NCBI RefSeq assembly: GCF_020149765.1 | Contig: NZ_CP083809.1 | Location: 1,612,001 to 1,676,000 of the forward strand | Direction: 5' to 3' | Source: Pantoea agglomerans | GTDB lineage: Bacteria; Pseudomonadota; Gammaproteobacteria; Enterobacterales; Enterobacteriaceae | DNA: 64,000 nucleotides | Shown here: in pieces, positions 43,828 through 53,771 of the stretch | Layout of the letters: each line of letters begins with the position of its first letter | Numbering within the stretch: position 1 is the stretch's first letter | Made by a program: the position numbers and the translations under genes | The notes under the pieces: model-generated | Seen by the model: the letters and a program-made list of their open reading frames with translations, nothing else | Told to the model about the DNA's origin: nothing | Databases searched by the model: none

Positions 43828-44700
43828 ATGAAGAAATCGACGTTACTGGATCAAAACGAAGCGACAACGCTGCTCTCGCAGATGGTGCAGCGCCTGCCGC
43901 TCTCGGATACACACTTTCGTCGTATCAGCCAGCTGATCTATCAGCGCGCTGGCATTGTGCTGGCCGACCACAAGCGCGAAATGGTCTACAACCGACTGGT
44001 GCGCCGTCTGCGTACGCTGAACATTGATGACTTTGGCCGCTATCTGGCGCTGCTGGAGAACGACGTCAACAGCGCAGAGTGGCAGGCCTTTATCAACGCG
44101 CTGACCACCAACCTGACGGCGTTTTTCCGCGAGGCGCACCACTTCCCCATTCTGGCGGAACATGCGCGCAAGCGCGCGGGCAGCTTTAACGTCTGGTGTG
44201 CGGCGGCCTCAACCGGCGAAGAGCCTTACTCCATCGCTATGACGCTGGCGGAAACGCTCGGCACCGGGCCGGGCAAGTTTCAGGTTCACGCCAGCGATAT
44301 CGACACCCAGGTGCTGGAGAAGGCGATTTCCGGCGTCTATCGCCAGGAAGAGCTGCGCACCCTGTCGCAGCAGCAGATGCAGCGCTTTTTCCTGCGCGGC
44401 ACCGGCCCGCACAGCGGCATGGTGCGCGTGCGTCCGGAACTGGCGAACAGCGTTAACTTCGCCCAGCTCAACCTGCTGGCGAACGAGTGGGCGCTGCCGG
44501 GGCCGTTCGATGCGATCTTCTGCCGCAACGTAATGATCTATTTCGATAAAGAGACGCAGGAGAAAATTCTGCGCCGTTTTGTTCCCCTGCTGAAGCCGGG
44601 CGGACTGCTGTTTGCCGGTCATTCAGAGAACTTTAGTCAGATCAGCAAAGAGTTCTGGCTGCGTGGACAAACCGTCTATGGACTGACGAAGGAAAGATGA
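43828..44700 (+). CDS. cheR: Chemotaxis methyltransferase CheR
   Basis: The 290-residue enzyme methylates receptor glutamates with S-adenosylmethionine. It shows the N-terminal helical domain ([31 protein letters not shown]), [17 protein letters not shown], the SAM motif [17 protein letters not shown] and [13 protein letters not shown]. It acts with CheB for adaptation and docks on the receptor NWETF tails. It overlaps cheB. The N-terminal dozen residues differ from E. coli. Confidence 0.96.
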   Translation: MKKSTLLDQNEATTLLSQMVQRLPLSDTHFRRISQLIYQRAGIVLADHKREMVYNRLVRRLRTLNIDDFGRYLALLENDVNSAEWQAFINALTTNLTAFFREAHHFPILAEHARKRAGSFNVWCAAASTGEEPYSIAMTLAETLGTGPGKFQVHASDIDTQVLEKAISGVYRQEELRTLSQQQMQRFFLRGTGPHSGMVRVRPELANSVNFAQLNLLANEWALPGPFDAIFCRNVMIYFDKETQEKILRRFVPLLKPGGLLFAGHSENFSQISKEFWLRGQTVYGLTKER

Positions 44701-45749
44701 TGAGCAAAATCACCGTAATGTGCGTGGATGATTCCGCGCTGATGCGCCAGTTGATGACCGAAATCATTAACAGTCATCCTGATATGGAGATGGTGGCTAC
44801 GGCACCCGATCCGCTGGTCGCCCGCGATTTAATTAAACAGTACAACCCGCAGGTGCTGACGCTGGACGTGGAGATGCCACGTATGGATGGCCTCGACTTC
44901 CTGGAGAAGCTGATGCGTCTGCGCCCGATGCCGGTGGTGATGGTGTCGTCGCTGACCGGTAAAGGCTCGGAGATTACGCTGCGCGCGCTGGAGCTGGGGG
45001 CGGTGGATTTCGTCACCAAGCCGCAGCTCGGTATTCGCGAAGGGATGCTGGGCTACAGCCAGACAATCGCCGACAAGATCCGCGCGGCGGCGCGTGCGCA
45101 GCTGCACGCCCGTCCAGTGATGGCGGCGCCGGTGACCCTGAAGGCGGGTCCGCTGCTCAGCAGCGAAAAGCTGATTGCCATCGGCTCTTCGACCGGCGGC
45201 ACCGAAGCGATTCGCCACGTGCTGCAGCCGCTGCCGCCGACCAGCCCGGCGCTGATGATCACTCAGCATATGCCGCCGGGCTTTACCAAATCTTTCGCCG
45301 ATCGCCTTAACAAGCTCTGTCAGATCACCGTGAAAGAGGCGGAGGACGGCGAGCGCATCCTGCCCGGGCATGCCTATATCGCCCCTGGTGCGATGCATAT
45401 GGAGCTGGCGCGCAGCGGTGCCAACTATGTGGTGAAACTGAATGAAGGGCCACCGGTAAACCGCCACAAGCCCTCGGTGGATGTGCTGTTCAGATCGGTG
45501 GCCGTCAATGCCGGACGAAATGCGGTGGGCGTCATCCTCACCGGCATGGGTAACGATGGCGCGGCGGGCATGCTGGAAATGCATCGCGCCGGCGCCTGGA
45601 CTATCGCGCAGAGCGAAGCCTCCTGCGTGGTCTTTGGAATGCCGCGAGAAGCCATCGCCATCGGCGGTGTGAGCGAAGTCGTGGATTTAGGCAACATCAG
45701 CCAGCATATGCTGGCAAAAATTAGCGCCGGACAGGCACTGCGTATTTAA
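44700..45749 (+). CDS. cheB: Chemotaxis methylesterase/deamidase CheB
   Basis: The 349-residue protein has an N-terminal response-regulator domain ([20 protein letters not shown] with the phosphorylated Asp) and a C-terminal methylesterase domain ([14 protein letters not shown] with the catalytic Ser, [10 protein letters not shown] with His, MGNDGAAGM with Asp). It removes receptor methyl groups and deamidates Gln. Of two adjacent ATG codons (44697 and 44700), the second gives the E. coli length and better ribosome spacing. It overlaps the cheR stop. Confidence 0.96.
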   Translation: MSKITVMCVDDSALMRQLMTEIINSHPDMEMVATAPDPLVARDLIKQYNPQVLTLDVEMPRMDGLDFLEKLMRLRPMPVVMVSSLTGKGSEITLRALELGAVDFVTKPQLGIREGMLGYSQTIADKIRAAARAQLHARPVMAAPVTLKAGPLLSSEKLIAIGSSTGGTEAIRHVLQPLPPTSPALMITQHMPPGFTKSFADRLNKLCQITVKEAEDGERILPGHAYIAPGAMHMELARSGANYVVKLNEGPPVNRHKPSVDVLFRSVAVNAGRNAVGVILTGMGNDGAAGMLEMHRAGAWTIAQSEASCVVFGMPREAIAIGGVSEVVDLGNISQHMLAKISAGQALRI

Positions 45750-45788
45750 CAGGCCCGTCCTGCCGGGCGAGATAACACAGGAGTAATT

Positions 45789-46178
45789 ATGGCTGATAAA
45801 AACATGCGCTTTTTGGTGGTGGACGACTTCAACACGATGCGTCGTATTGTGCGTAACCTGCTGAAAGAGCTGGGCTTCAATAACGTCGAAGAAGCGGAAG
45901 ATGGCGTAGACGCCCTCGGCAAGCTGAAAGCGGGCGGTTTCGACTTCGTCATTTCTGACTGGAACATGCCGAACATGGATGGCCTGCAGCTGCTGCAGAC
46001 CATTCGTGCGGACGCCGCGCTGGGCAAGCTGCCGGTACTGATGGTCACCGCTGAAGCGAAGAAAGAGAACATTATCGCCGCCGCGCAGGCGGGCGCCAGC
46101 GGCTACGTGGTGAAGCCATTCACCGCCGCCACGCTGGAAGAGAAATTAGGCAAGATCTTCGAAAAACTGGGCATGTAA
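45789..46178 (+). CDS. cheY: Chemotaxis response regulator CheY
   Basis: The 129-residue single-domain response regulator matches CheY ([36 protein letters not shown] with Asp57, [12 protein letters not shown] with Thr87, [15 protein letters not shown] with Lys109). Phospho-CheY binds FliM and switches the motor to clockwise. It is followed after 9 bases by cheZ. Confidence 0.98.
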   Translation: MADKNMRFLVVDDFNTMRRIVRNLLKELGFNNVEEAEDGVDALGKLKAGGFDFVISDWNMPNMDGLQLLQTIRADAALGKLPVLMVTAEAKKENIIAAAQAGASGYVVKPFTAATLEEKLGKIFEKLGM

Positions 46179-46187
46179 GGAGATGTG

Positions 46188-46829
46188 ATGAGCGACCTTC
46201 CGAAATCAACTGAGGATGCCTCGGCGCACGATATCATTGCTCGCATTGGCTCTCTGACGCGCATGCTGCGCGACAGTCTGCGCGAGCTGGGGCTGGATAA
46301 AGCCATTGCCGATGCGGCTGAAGCCATTCCCGATGCCCGCGATCGTCTGGATTATGTGGTACAGATGACGGCGCAGGCTGCCGATCGTGCGCTGAACTGC
46401 GTCGAAGCGGCGCAGCCGCATCAGGATAAAATGGAAGCCGGGGCGACCCAGCTGAAAGGGCGTTGGGACCAATGGTTTGAGAACCCGATTGAGCTGGCCG
46501 ATGCGCGAGAGTTGGTGACGGATACGCGCGAATTCCTCAGTGCAGTGCCAGAGCATACCGCCTTTACCAACAAGCAGCTGCTTGAAATTATGATGGCGCA
46601 GGATTTCCAGGACCTGACCGGTCAGGTGATCAAGCGCATGATGGATGTGATCCAGGAGATTGAGCGCCAGCTGTTGATGGTGCTGCTGGAGAACATGCCG
46701 GAAGTCAGCGCCGAGAAGCGTCAGGAGGGCACCAGCCTGCTGAACGGTCCGCAGATCCACGCCGATGCGCCGGGCGTGGTAGCGAACCAGGATCAGGTTG
46801 ATGACCTGCTGGATAGCTTAGGGTTCTGA
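46188..46829 (+). CDS. cheZ: CheY-phosphate phosphatase CheZ
   Basis: The 213-residue protein is the dimeric four-helix phosphatase of phospho-CheY. The active-site helix holds [21 protein letters not shown] with the catalytic Gln, and the C-terminal CheY-binding peptide [12 protein letters not shown] is intact. AAGGAG precedes the start; a GTG one codon upstream is an alternative. It is the last gene before flhBAE. Confidence 0.96.
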   Translation: MSDLPKSTEDASAHDIIARIGSLTRMLRDSLRELGLDKAIADAAEAIPDARDRLDYVVQMTAQAADRALNCVEAAQPHQDKMEAGATQLKGRWDQWFENPIELADARELVTDTREFLSAVPEHTAFTNKQLLEIMMAQDFQDLTGQVIKRMMDVIQEIERQLLMVLLENMPEVSAEKRQEGTSLLNGPQIHADAPGVVANQDQVDDLLDSLGF

Positions 46830-47012
46830 CCCTGCGCCGCCGGCCGCCAGGCTGGCGGCATCCTGTTTTCAGCGGGACTGCCAGCCGGCGGTCCCGTTTC
46901 CCTTTGCCTGCTCATCCGCCAAAAAACGCCTCTTTTCTTCTTCTTATCTTCGCTTTAACCAAAGCCAAATTTGGCATTCTATGCTCAGAATTCCTACCCA
47001 CAGAGGTTTGTC

Positions 47013-48164
47013 GTGGCTGAAGAGAGCGACGAGGACAAAACAGAATCGCCCACACCCCACCGACTTGAAAAAGCGCGTGAAGAGGGGCAGATCCCGCGTT
47101 CCCGCGAGCTGACGTCGGTGCTGATGCTGCTGGCTGGCCTGATGATCCTCTGGCTGGGCGGCACGCTGATGGCGCGCCAGCTGGCCGCGATGGTCGCTTC
47201 CGGGCTGCGCTTCGATCACAGCATGGTAAACGACAGCAAGCTGATTATCGGCCATATCAGCAGCCTGATCGGCCAGGCGGTGATGGCGCTGCTGCCGCTG
47301 ATGGGCGGGCTGGTGCTGGTGGCGATCGCCGCGCCGATGCTGCTGGGCGGTATCGTCATCAGCGGCAAATCGATCAAGATGGACTTTAAAAAGCTCAATC
47401 CGCTGCCCGGCTTCGCCCGCATGTTCGCCGCGCAGGCCTGGACCGAACTGTTCAAGGGGATCCTGAAGGCGATTCTGGTGGGCTGCGTCGGCGGCTGGTA
47501 CATCTGGTCGCACTGGCCGGAGATGCTGCGGCTGATCGCCCAGTCGCCGAGCAGTGCGCTGATGCACGGCCTGGGAATGGTCGCCGCCTGCTGCGCGCTG
47601 GTGATCCTCGGCCTGATCCCGATGGTGGGCTACGACGTGTTCTGGCAGCTCTACAGCTACTACAAAAAGCTGCGCATGTCGCGCCAGGAGATCCGCGACG
47701 AATTTAAACAGCAGGAAGGCGACCCGCACGTTAAAGGGCGCATTCGCCAGGCGATGCGCGCCGCCGCACGCCGCCGCATGATGTCTGACGTGCCCAAAGC
47801 GGACGTTATCGTGACCAACCCGACGCACTACTCGGTGGCGCTGCAGTACAACGAAAACAAGATGAGCGCGCCGAAAGTGGTGGCGAAGGGCGCAGGCGAG
47901 GTGGCGTTAAAGATCCGCGAAATCGCCGCAGAGCACCGCATTCCGCTGCTGGAGGCGCCGCCGCTGGCGCGCGCCCTCTACCGGCATACCGAAATTGGCC
48001 AGCAGATCCCCGGCGCGCTCTATGCGGCGGTGGCGGAAGTGCTGGCCTGGGTCTGGCAGCTGCGCCGCTGGAAGCGCGAAGGCGGCCTGATACCGAACAA
48101 ACCGAAGAACCTGCCGGTCCCGGCAGAGATGGACTTTGCAGGAGAGAAGCGAAACGATGGCTAA
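47013..48164 (+). CDS. flhB: Flagellar export switch protein FlhB
   Basis: The 383-residue inner-membrane protein of the flagellar type III export apparatus has the N-terminal ESDEDKTESPTPHRLEKAREEGQIPRSREL, four transmembrane helices and the cytoplasmic autocleavage site NPTHYSVALQY (cut between Asn and Pro). FlhB changes export specificity from hook to filament subunits. I start at GTG 47013 (AGAGG six bases upstream), which matches the E. coli N-terminus and length; the upstream in-frame ATG at 46971 is rejected. It overlaps flhA by 8 bases. Confidence 0.95.
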   Translation: MAEESDEDKTESPTPHRLEKAREEGQIPRSRELTSVLMLLAGLMILWLGGTLMARQLAAMVASGLRFDHSMVNDSKLIIGHISSLIGQAVMALLPLMGGLVLVAIAAPMLLGGIVISGKSIKMDFKKLNPLPGFARMFAAQAWTELFKGILKAILVGCVGGWYIWSHWPEMLRLIAQSPSSALMHGLGMVAACCALVILGLIPMVGYDVFWQLYSYYKKLRMSRQEIRDEFKQQEGDPHVKGRIRQAMRAAARRRMMSDVPKADVIVTNPTHYSVALQYNENKMSAPKVVAKGAGEVALKIREIAAEHRIPLLEAPPLARALYRHTEIGQQIPGALYAAVAEVLAWVWQLRRWKREGGLIPNKPKNLPVPAEMDFAGEKRNDG

Positions 48165-50250
48165 CCTGGCCGCAAAACTGCGTTTACCGAACAATCTGAA
48201 AGATACACAGTGGCAGGTGCTTGCCGGCCCCGTGTTGATCATGATGATCCTGTCGATGATGGTGCTGCCGTTGCCCGCCTTCATCCTCGATCTGCTGTTC
48301 ACCTTTAATATCGCGCTCTCGATTATGGTGCTGCTGGTGGCGATGTTCACCCAGCGCACGCTGGAGTTCGCCGCCTTTCCCACCATTCTGCTCTTCTCGA
48401 CGCTGCTGCGTCTGGCGCTGAACGTCGCCTCGACGCGTATCATCCTGATGGAAGGCCATACCGGCGCAGGCGCGGCGGGGCGGGTGGTCGAGGCGTTCGG
48501 CCACTTCCTCGTTGGCGGCAACTTCGCCATCGGTATCGTGGTGTTCGTTATCCTGGTGGTCATCAACTTTATGGTTATCACCAAGGGTGCGGGGCGTATC
48601 GCGGAAGTTGGCGCGCGCTTCGTGCTCGACGGCATGCCCGGTAAACAGATGGCGATCGACGCCGACCTTAACGCCGGTCTGATCGGCGAACAGGAGGCGA
48701 AAAAGCGCCGTACCGAGGTGACCCAGGAGGCGGACTTCTACGGCTCGATGGATGGTGCCAGTAAGTTTGTGCGCGGCGACGCCATCGCCGGCATTCTTAT
48801 TATGGTGATCAACATTATCGGCGGCCTGCTGGTGGGCGTGGTGCAGCACAGCATGGATATCGGTCATGCCGCTGAGACCTATACGCTGCTGACCATCGGT
48901 GACGGCCTGGTGGCGCAGATCCCGGCGCTGGTGATCTCCACCGCGGCGGGCGTAATCGTAACGCGCGTCGGCACCGATCAGGATGTCGGCGAGCAGATGG
49001 TGGGGCAGCTGTTTAAGAACCCGCGCGTTATGCTGCTGAGCGCCGGCGTGCTCGGCCTGCTGGGTCTGGTTCCGGGGATGCCGAACTTTGTGTTTCTGCT
49101 GTTTACCGGCGCGCTGCTCGGCCTGGCCTGGTGGATGCGCGGCCGCGAGATGGAGGGGCAGAAGAACCCGGAAGCGGCCAGCAGCACGATAATGAAAGCG
49201 GCCGATACCCCGGCCAATACCGAAGCCTCCTGGACCGACGTGCAGCTGGAGGACACGCTGGGCATGGAGGTCGGCTACCGCCTGATCCCGATGGTGGACA
49301 GCACCCAGAACGGCGAGCTGCTGGGCCGTATCCGCAGCATCCGTAAAAAGGTGGCGCAGGATGTCGGCTTTCTGCCGCCGGTGGTGCATATCCGCGACAA
49401 TATGGAGCTGCCGCCTGCGCGCTACCGCATTCTGATGAAAGGGGTCGAGATCGGCAGCGGCGACGCCTATCCTGGCCGCTGGATGGCGATCAACCCCGGC
49501 ACGGCGGCGGGCACGCTGCCGGGCGAGGCGACGGTGGATCCCGCTTTTGGCCTGGCGGCCATCTGGATCGACAGCGCGCTGAAAGAGCAGGCGCAGATCC
49601 AGGGCTATACCGTGGTGGAAGCGAGTACCGTGGTGGCGACCCACCTGAACCACCTGATTGGCCAGCACGCCAGCGAGCTGTTTGGTCGTCAGGAGGCGCA
49701 GCAGCTGCTCGATCGCGTCACTCAGGAGATGCCGAAGCTGACGGAAGATCTGGTGCCGGGCGTTATCACCCTGACCACGCTGCACAAGGTGCTGCAGAAC
49801 CTGCTTACCGAGCGCGTCTCTATCCGCGATATGCGCACCATTATTGAAACCCTGGCGGAGCACGCGCCGGTGCAGAGCGATCCACAGGAGCTGACCAGCG
49901 TGGTGCGCGTGGCGCTGGGCCGCGCCATTACGCAGCAGTGGTTCCCTGGCAATGACGAAGTGCAGGTGATCGGTCTGGATGCCACGCTGGAGCGTCTGCT
50001 GCTGCAGGCGCTGCAGGGCGGCGGCGGGCTGGAGCCGGGCCTGGCCGACCGACTGCTGGAGCAGGCGCAGGCCGCGCTGCAGCGTCAGGAGATGCTGGGC
50101 GCGCCGCCGGTGCTGCTGGTTAACCATCCGCTGCGCGCGCTGCTGGCGCGCTTCCTGCGCCGCAATCTGCCGCAGCTGGTGGTGCTCTCCAATATGGAGC
50201 TGACCGATAACCGTCATATCCGTATGACTTCTACCATCGGAGGCAAGTAA
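48157..50250 (+). CDS. flhA: Flagellar export gate protein FlhA
   Basis: The 697-residue protein has about eight transmembrane helices (1-330) with the conserved FHIPEP-type segment (VVINFMVITKGAGRIAEVGARFVLDGMPGKQMAIDADLNAGLI) and a large cytoplasmic domain that docks chaperone-substrate complexes. It is the central gate of the flagellar type III export system. The start at 48157 lies inside the end of flhB, with GGAGAG ten bases upstream. Its stop overlaps flhE (TAATG). Confidence 0.97.
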   Translation: MANLAAKLRLPNNLKDTQWQVLAGPVLIMMILSMMVLPLPAFILDLLFTFNIALSIMVLLVAMFTQRTLEFAAFPTILLFSTLLRLALNVASTRIILMEGHTGAGAAGRVVEAFGHFLVGGNFAIGIVVFVILVVINFMVITKGAGRIAEVGARFVLDGMPGKQMAIDADLNAGLIGEQEAKKRRTEVTQEADFYGSMDGASKFVRGDAIAGILIMVINIIGGLLVGVVQHSMDIGHAAETYTLLTIGDGLVAQIPALVISTAAGVIVTRVGTDQDVGEQMVGQLFKNPRVMLLSAGVLGLLGLVPGMPNFVFLLFTGALLGLAWWMRGREMEGQKNPEAASSTIMKAADTPANTEASWTDVQLEDTLGMEVGYRLIPMVDSTQNGELLGRIRSIRKKVAQDVGFLPPVVHIRDNMELPPARYRILMKGVEIGSGDAYPGRWMAINPGTAAGTLPGEATVDPAFGLAAIWIDSALKEQAQIQGYTVVEASTVVATHLNHLIGQHASELFGRQEAQQLLDRVTQEMPKLTEDLVPGVITLTTLHKVLQNLLTERVSIRDMRTIIETLAEHAPVQSDPQELTSVVRVALGRAITQQWFPGNDEVQVIGLDATLERLLLQALQGGGGLEPGLADRLLEQAQAALQRQEMLGAPPVLLVNHPLRALLARFLRRNLPQLVVLSNMELTDNRHIRMTSTIGGK

Positions 50251-50654
50251 TGCGTCGCTGGTGCTGGGGGCTGGCGCTGCTCTCGCTGACGGCACAGCCA
50301 CTTTACGCCGCCTCGGGCGCCTGGCACGCCAGCGTCAGCGGCCCGCCGCTGAGCAATCGCGGCGGCTGGGTGACCTCAAAGCCGCTGCGCGCGCCGCCGG
50401 GCGTTACCGGCGCGGTGAGCCTGATTAGCTGGCGCTATCAGCTGACCGGTGCTGCGCCGTCAGGATTACAGGTGAAGCTGTGCGGCGCGCAGCGCTGCGC
50501 CTCGCTGGAGGGCGGCAGCGGCACCACGCGCGAGCTGGCCTCGCTGGACGCGGGCGAGACGCTGCATATGGTGTTCGGCGTAGCGGGCAAGGGGGCGCTG
50601 CCGCCGGGTCTGCGGGTGCTGAGCAGCGAAGTGATGGTGAATTATCAGAATTAA
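50250..50654 (+). CDS. flhE: Flagellar protein FlhE
   Basis: The 134-residue periplasmic protein has a Sec signal peptide (cleaved after LYA, about residue 20) and an FlhE domain with two Cys (LCGAQRC) that may form a disulfide. FlhE is not needed for flagellar assembly but limits proton leakage through the export apparatus in Salmonella. It overlaps flhA by one base and closes the flhBAE operon. Confidence 0.93.
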   Translation: MRRWCWGLALLSLTAQPLYAASGAWHASVSGPPLSNRGGWVTSKPLRAPPGVTGAVSLISWRYQLTGAAPSGLQVKLCGAQRCASLEGGSGTTRELASLDAGETLHMVFGVAGKGALPPGLRVLSSEVMVNYQN

Positions 50655-50701
50655 AAGCGGGGAAGGGGAAACCTGAAGCGCGCGCACAAGTTAACTGTAC
50701 G

Positions 50702-50789
50702 GATAGTCTGGCCCGAAGAGCCAGGCGTCCCGCCGCGGGCCGAGCGTGTATGGATGCCTTGAGCGACGTTGCGATCGGGCCAGACTATC
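50702..50789. repeat. Long palindromic element downstream of flhE
   Basis: A perfect 15-base inverted repeat (GATAGTCTGGCCCGA at 50702-50716, complement at 50775-50789) flanks a 58-base GC-rich core with further small stems. It lies between flhE and the shared terminator. The shape fits an intergenic palindromic repeat or a miniature mobile element. Copy number cannot be judged from one window. Confidence 0.75.
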
Positions 50790-50810
50790 TGTCCCTGCAC
50801 AAGCCGTAAC

Positions 50811-50838
50811 AAAAAACCCCGCTTTGGCGGGGTTTTTT
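50811..50838. terminator. Bidirectional terminator between flhE and argS
   Basis: AAAAAACCCCGC-TTTG-GCGGGGTTTTTT has A and T runs on both sides and serves both convergent operons. Confidence 0.92.
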
Positions 50839-50843
50839 GTTTG

Positions 50844-52574
50844 TTACATACGCTCGACGGTTTTGATGCCGAGGGTATCCAGACCCTGCTTCAGCGTCTT
50901 CGCCGTCAGCGCGGCCAGCTGCAGGCGGCTCTGGCGCGTTGACTCGTCCTCTGCGCTGAGAATCGGACAGTGCTCGTAGAAGCCGGAGAAAAGACCCGCC
51001 AGATCGTAAAGATAGGCGCACATTACGTGCGGCGTGCCGTCGCGCGCCACCTGGGTAATGGTCTCTTCGAACTGCAGCAGGCGCGTCGCCAGCTGCGCTT
51101 CGCGATCCTCGGTAATTGCCAGCGGCCCGTCGATGCTGTCGACGTCGACGCCCGCTTTACGGAACACAGAGAGCACGCGGGTATAGGCGTACTGCATATA
51201 GGGCGCCGTATTGCCCTCAAACGCCAGCATATTGTCCCAGTCGAAGATGTAATCGGTGGTGCGGCTCTTGGAGAGATCGGCATACTTCACCGCGCCGATA
51301 CCGACCACTTCCGCCAGCTGCTGCAGCTCCGCTTCGCTCATTTCCGGGTTTTTCTCGCGCACCAGCGTCAGCGCGCGATCGTGCGCCTCTTCCAGCAGAT
51401 CGGCGAGCTTGATGGTGCCGCCGCTGCGGGTTTTAAACGGACGGCCATCTTTGCCCAGCATCATGCCGAAGGCGTGATGTTCCAGCGGAACCGATTCCGG
51501 CACGTAGCCCGCTTTGCGGACGATAGTCCACGCCTGCTGCAGGTGCTGATGCTGGCGCGAATCGATGTAGTAGAGCACGCGATCGGCCTTCAGCGTCTCA
51601 TAGCGATATTTGGCGCAGGCGATATCGGTGGTGGTGTAGAGGTAGCCGCCATCCTTCTTCTGAATGATGACCCCCATCGGTTCGCCTTCTTTATTTTTGA
51701 ACTCGTCGAGGAACACCACGGTCGCGCCTTCGCTGGTCACCGCCAGCCCTTTAGCGCGCAGATCTTCAACGATGCCCGGCAGCATATCGTTATAGAGGCT
51801 CTCGCCCATGACATCTTTGCGCGTCAGCGTCACGTTCAGACGATCGTAGATCAGCTGATTCTGGCCCATGGTGATATCGACCAGCTTCTTCCACATGGTG
51901 CGGCAATATTCATCGCCGCCCTGCAGCTTGACCACATAGGCGCGCGCGCGCTCGGCGAAGGCTTCATCTTCGTCATAGGTGCGTTTCGCTTCGCGGTAGA
52001 AGGCTTCCAGATCGGCCAGCGCAATCGCCTCATGATGCTCGTTCTGCTGCTTTTCGAGGTAGGCGATCAGCATGCCGAACTGCGTGCCCCAGTCGCCTAC
52101 GTGGTTGGCGCGGATAACGTTATGGCCGAGAAACGACAGGGTGCGCACCGCGGCGTCGCCGATAATGGTGGAGCGTACGTGGCCAACATGCATCTCTTTC
52201 GCCACGTTCGGCGCGGAGTAGTCGACGACAATGGTTTGCGGCTCAACGGTGGCAACGCCCAGACGCGGCTGCGTCAGCGCCAGCTTCGCCTGCGCGGCCA
52301 GCCAGTCGCGATCGAGGAAAATATTGATGAAGCCCGGCCCGGCGATCTCTACCTTGCTGGCGATGCCGTTCAGGTCAAGATGCGTAATCACGCTTTCAGC
52401 CAGCTGTCGCGGCGCCTGGCCCAGCTTTTTCGCGACGGCCATAATGCCGTTCGCCTGATAGTCCCCAAACTGAATCCTGGCGGACTGGCGAACCTGGGGT
52501 TCACAGTCGGCCGGCGCACCGGCTAAAATCATCGCCTGACTGACTTTTTCGGAAAGAAGAGCCTGAATATTCAC
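50844..52574 (-). CDS. argS: Arginyl-tRNA synthetase
   Basis: The 576-residue class I synthetase charges tRNA-Arg. Visible are the N-terminal tRNA-binding domain, the HIGH-equivalent in [45 protein letters not shown], and the C-terminal anticodon-binding DALR domain ([21 protein letters not shown]). The start is GTG at 52574 with GAAGGT upstream, giving [16 protein letters not shown] as in E. coli; the ten-residue longer reading is rejected. Confidence 0.97.
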   Translation of the reverse strand: MNIQALLSEKVSQAMILAGAPADCEPQVRQSARIQFGDYQANGIMAVAKKLGQAPRQLAESVITHLDLNGIASKVEIAGPGFINIFLDRDWLAAQAKLALTQPRLGVATVEPQTIVVDYSAPNVAKEMHVGHVRSTIIGDAAVRTLSFLGHNVIRANHVGDWGTQFGMLIAYLEKQQNEHHEAIALADLEAFYREAKRTYDEDEAFAERARAYVVKLQGGDEYCRTMWKKLVDITMGQNQLIYDRLNVTLTRKDVMGESLYNDMLPGIVEDLRAKGLAVTSEGATVVFLDEFKNKEGEPMGVIIQKKDGGYLYTTTDIACAKYRYETLKADRVLYYIDSRQHQHLQQAWTIVRKAGYVPESVPLEHHAFGMMLGKDGRPFKTRSGGTIKLADLLEEAHDRALTLVREKNPEMSEAELQQLAEVVGIGAVKYADLSKSRTTDYIFDWDNMLAFEGNTAPYMQYAYTRVLSVFRKAGVDVDSIDGPLAITEDREAQLATRLLQFEETITQVARDGTPHVMCAYLYDLAGLFSGFYEHCPILSAEDESTRQSRLQLAALTAKTLKQGLDTLGIKTVERM

Positions 52575-52773
52575 CGCATTACCTTCATGTGCTAAAAGGC
52601 TCATCTGCCGCGCAGAGAGCCGTTGTCCTCACCCTGCCGACGCGCCCGCAGGCCGCGCAGAATGGAAAAAAGAAGAGGGGAAGTATACGTGAATTGTCGC
52701 GTTGCGTCAGCAGCCGCCGCGCAAGAGAGAGTGCGGGGAAACGGCGTGAGGCCGGTTTCCCGAAATAAAGCGA

Positions 52774-52896
52774 TCAGCGACGGCGAAGATGGCGACGAGG
52801 ATTTTTGACGCTTTTGTCTTCACGCACCTTCCAGTGGCGGGAAATTGCAAATCCCATCAGTGCGATCAGGACTGCGACAACAATGAGCATGAACAT
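52774..52896 (-). CDS. Predicted 40-residue membrane protein
   Basis: A minus-strand ORF encodes a 40-residue peptide: one transmembrane helix (MFMLIVVAVLIALMGFAIS) followed by a strongly basic tail (RHWKVREDK...RRHLRRR). AAGGA lies 9 bases before the ATG. The layout, an N-out helix with an Arg-rich cytoplasmic tail, is typical of enterobacterial small membrane proteins. It lies upstream of argS on the same strand, about 200 bases away. I do not recognise a named family. Confidence 0.7.
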   Translation of the reverse strand: MFMLIVVAVLIALMGFAISRHWKVREDKSVKNPRRHLRRR

Positions 52897-53204
52897 AGAG
52901 CCATTCCTTGTAGTTGTGTTAGGTCAAATTTATAAGAAAGGCGGTTTGGCTGCAATTGTTTGGCGGGCAAATAAGAGTTATCTTATTGTATTAATGAATA
53001 TCATAAATATCAGTAAGTTAACTAACTTTCATCCAGCAACTACTGGACCTGAAGAGGGGATAAATCCGAATTAAAAGGGCAAATTACGTGGTTTTGCTGC
53101 AAAATTACGGCCAAATCGGATGATTCTTATCATTTTGCCCCGTTCAAAGCAGTGCTGACGGGGCTTTGCATTTGTTAAAAACCTTAAATAAACAGAGACG
53201 TTTT
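52897..53204. other. AT-rich intergenic region before yecM
   Basis: About 300 bases of AT-rich DNA between the small membrane gene and yecM. It probably contains both divergent promoters. No specific regulatory site or structured RNA was identified. Confidence 0.45.
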
Positions 53205-53771
53205 ATGAGCTTAAACCCGGAATTCCCCTCTGAATTACAGGACTTAGAGAGAGATTTGGCGCGCTTCAGCGCGTCGCTGCAACAATTCGCTGAACGCCTC
53301 GGATTAAACTTAGCGGCCCTTGAGGCGGACCATATTGCGGTGCGTTGCCACCAGAACAGCACCGCCGAGCGCTGGAAGCAGGGACTGCTGAAAATCGGCA
53401 CGCAATTCTCCGAAGCGATGATCAACGGGCGGCCAATCTGCCTGTTTAAGCTGCACCAGCCGCTGCGCCTCAACGGCTGGGCGCTGGACGTTATCGAGCT
53501 GCCCTGGCCGGGCGAAAAGCGCTATCGCCATGAGGGATTTGAGCATGTGGAAATTGTGCTGCGCGGCGATCATCAGACGCTGGGCGTGCGCGCCATGGCG
53601 CTGCTCAGCGACGACGCGCTGACGCAGCCGGGCATCTCTTTTAAGACCAGCTCGCCTAAGGGCGAAAATGAGCGGCTGCCCAATCCGACCCTGGCGGTCA
53701 CCGACGGGCAGACCACGATAAAATTTCATCCGTGGCGACTGGAGGAGATTGTCGCCAGCGAGGCGGATTAA
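53205..53771 (+). CDS. yecM: YecM, VOC-like metal-binding protein
   Basis: The 188-residue protein matches E. coli YecM (ADHIAVRCHQNSTAERWKQG, MINGRPICLFKLHQPL, VIELPWPGEKRYRHEGFEHVEIVLRG, SSPKGENERLPNPTLAVTDGQTTIKFHPW). It has the vicinal-oxygen-chelate fold, with His and Glu residues arranged as a metal site; the substrate is unknown. The start at 53205 matches the family. As in E. coli it is next to argS. Its stop overlaps the convergent stop of the lyase gene by 3 bases. Confidence 0.93.
   Translation: MSLNPEFPSELQDLERDLARFSASLQQFAERLGLNLAALEADHIAVRCHQNSTAERWKQGLLKIGTQFSEAMINGRPICLFKLHQPLRLNGWALDVIELPWPGEKRYRHEGFEHVEIVLRGDHQTLGVRAMALLSDDALTQPGISFKTSSPKGENERLPNPTLAVTDGQTTIKFHPWRLEEIVASEAD

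Noticed and set aside
48184..50301. A 705-codon open frame antisense to flhA
   Set aside because: It mirrors the GC-rich codon structure of flhA, has no family features and lacks start signals. The plus-strand flhA is certain.
50970..52526. A 518-codon open frame antisense to argS
   Set aside because: It is a shadow of argS codon bias with no recognisable domain.
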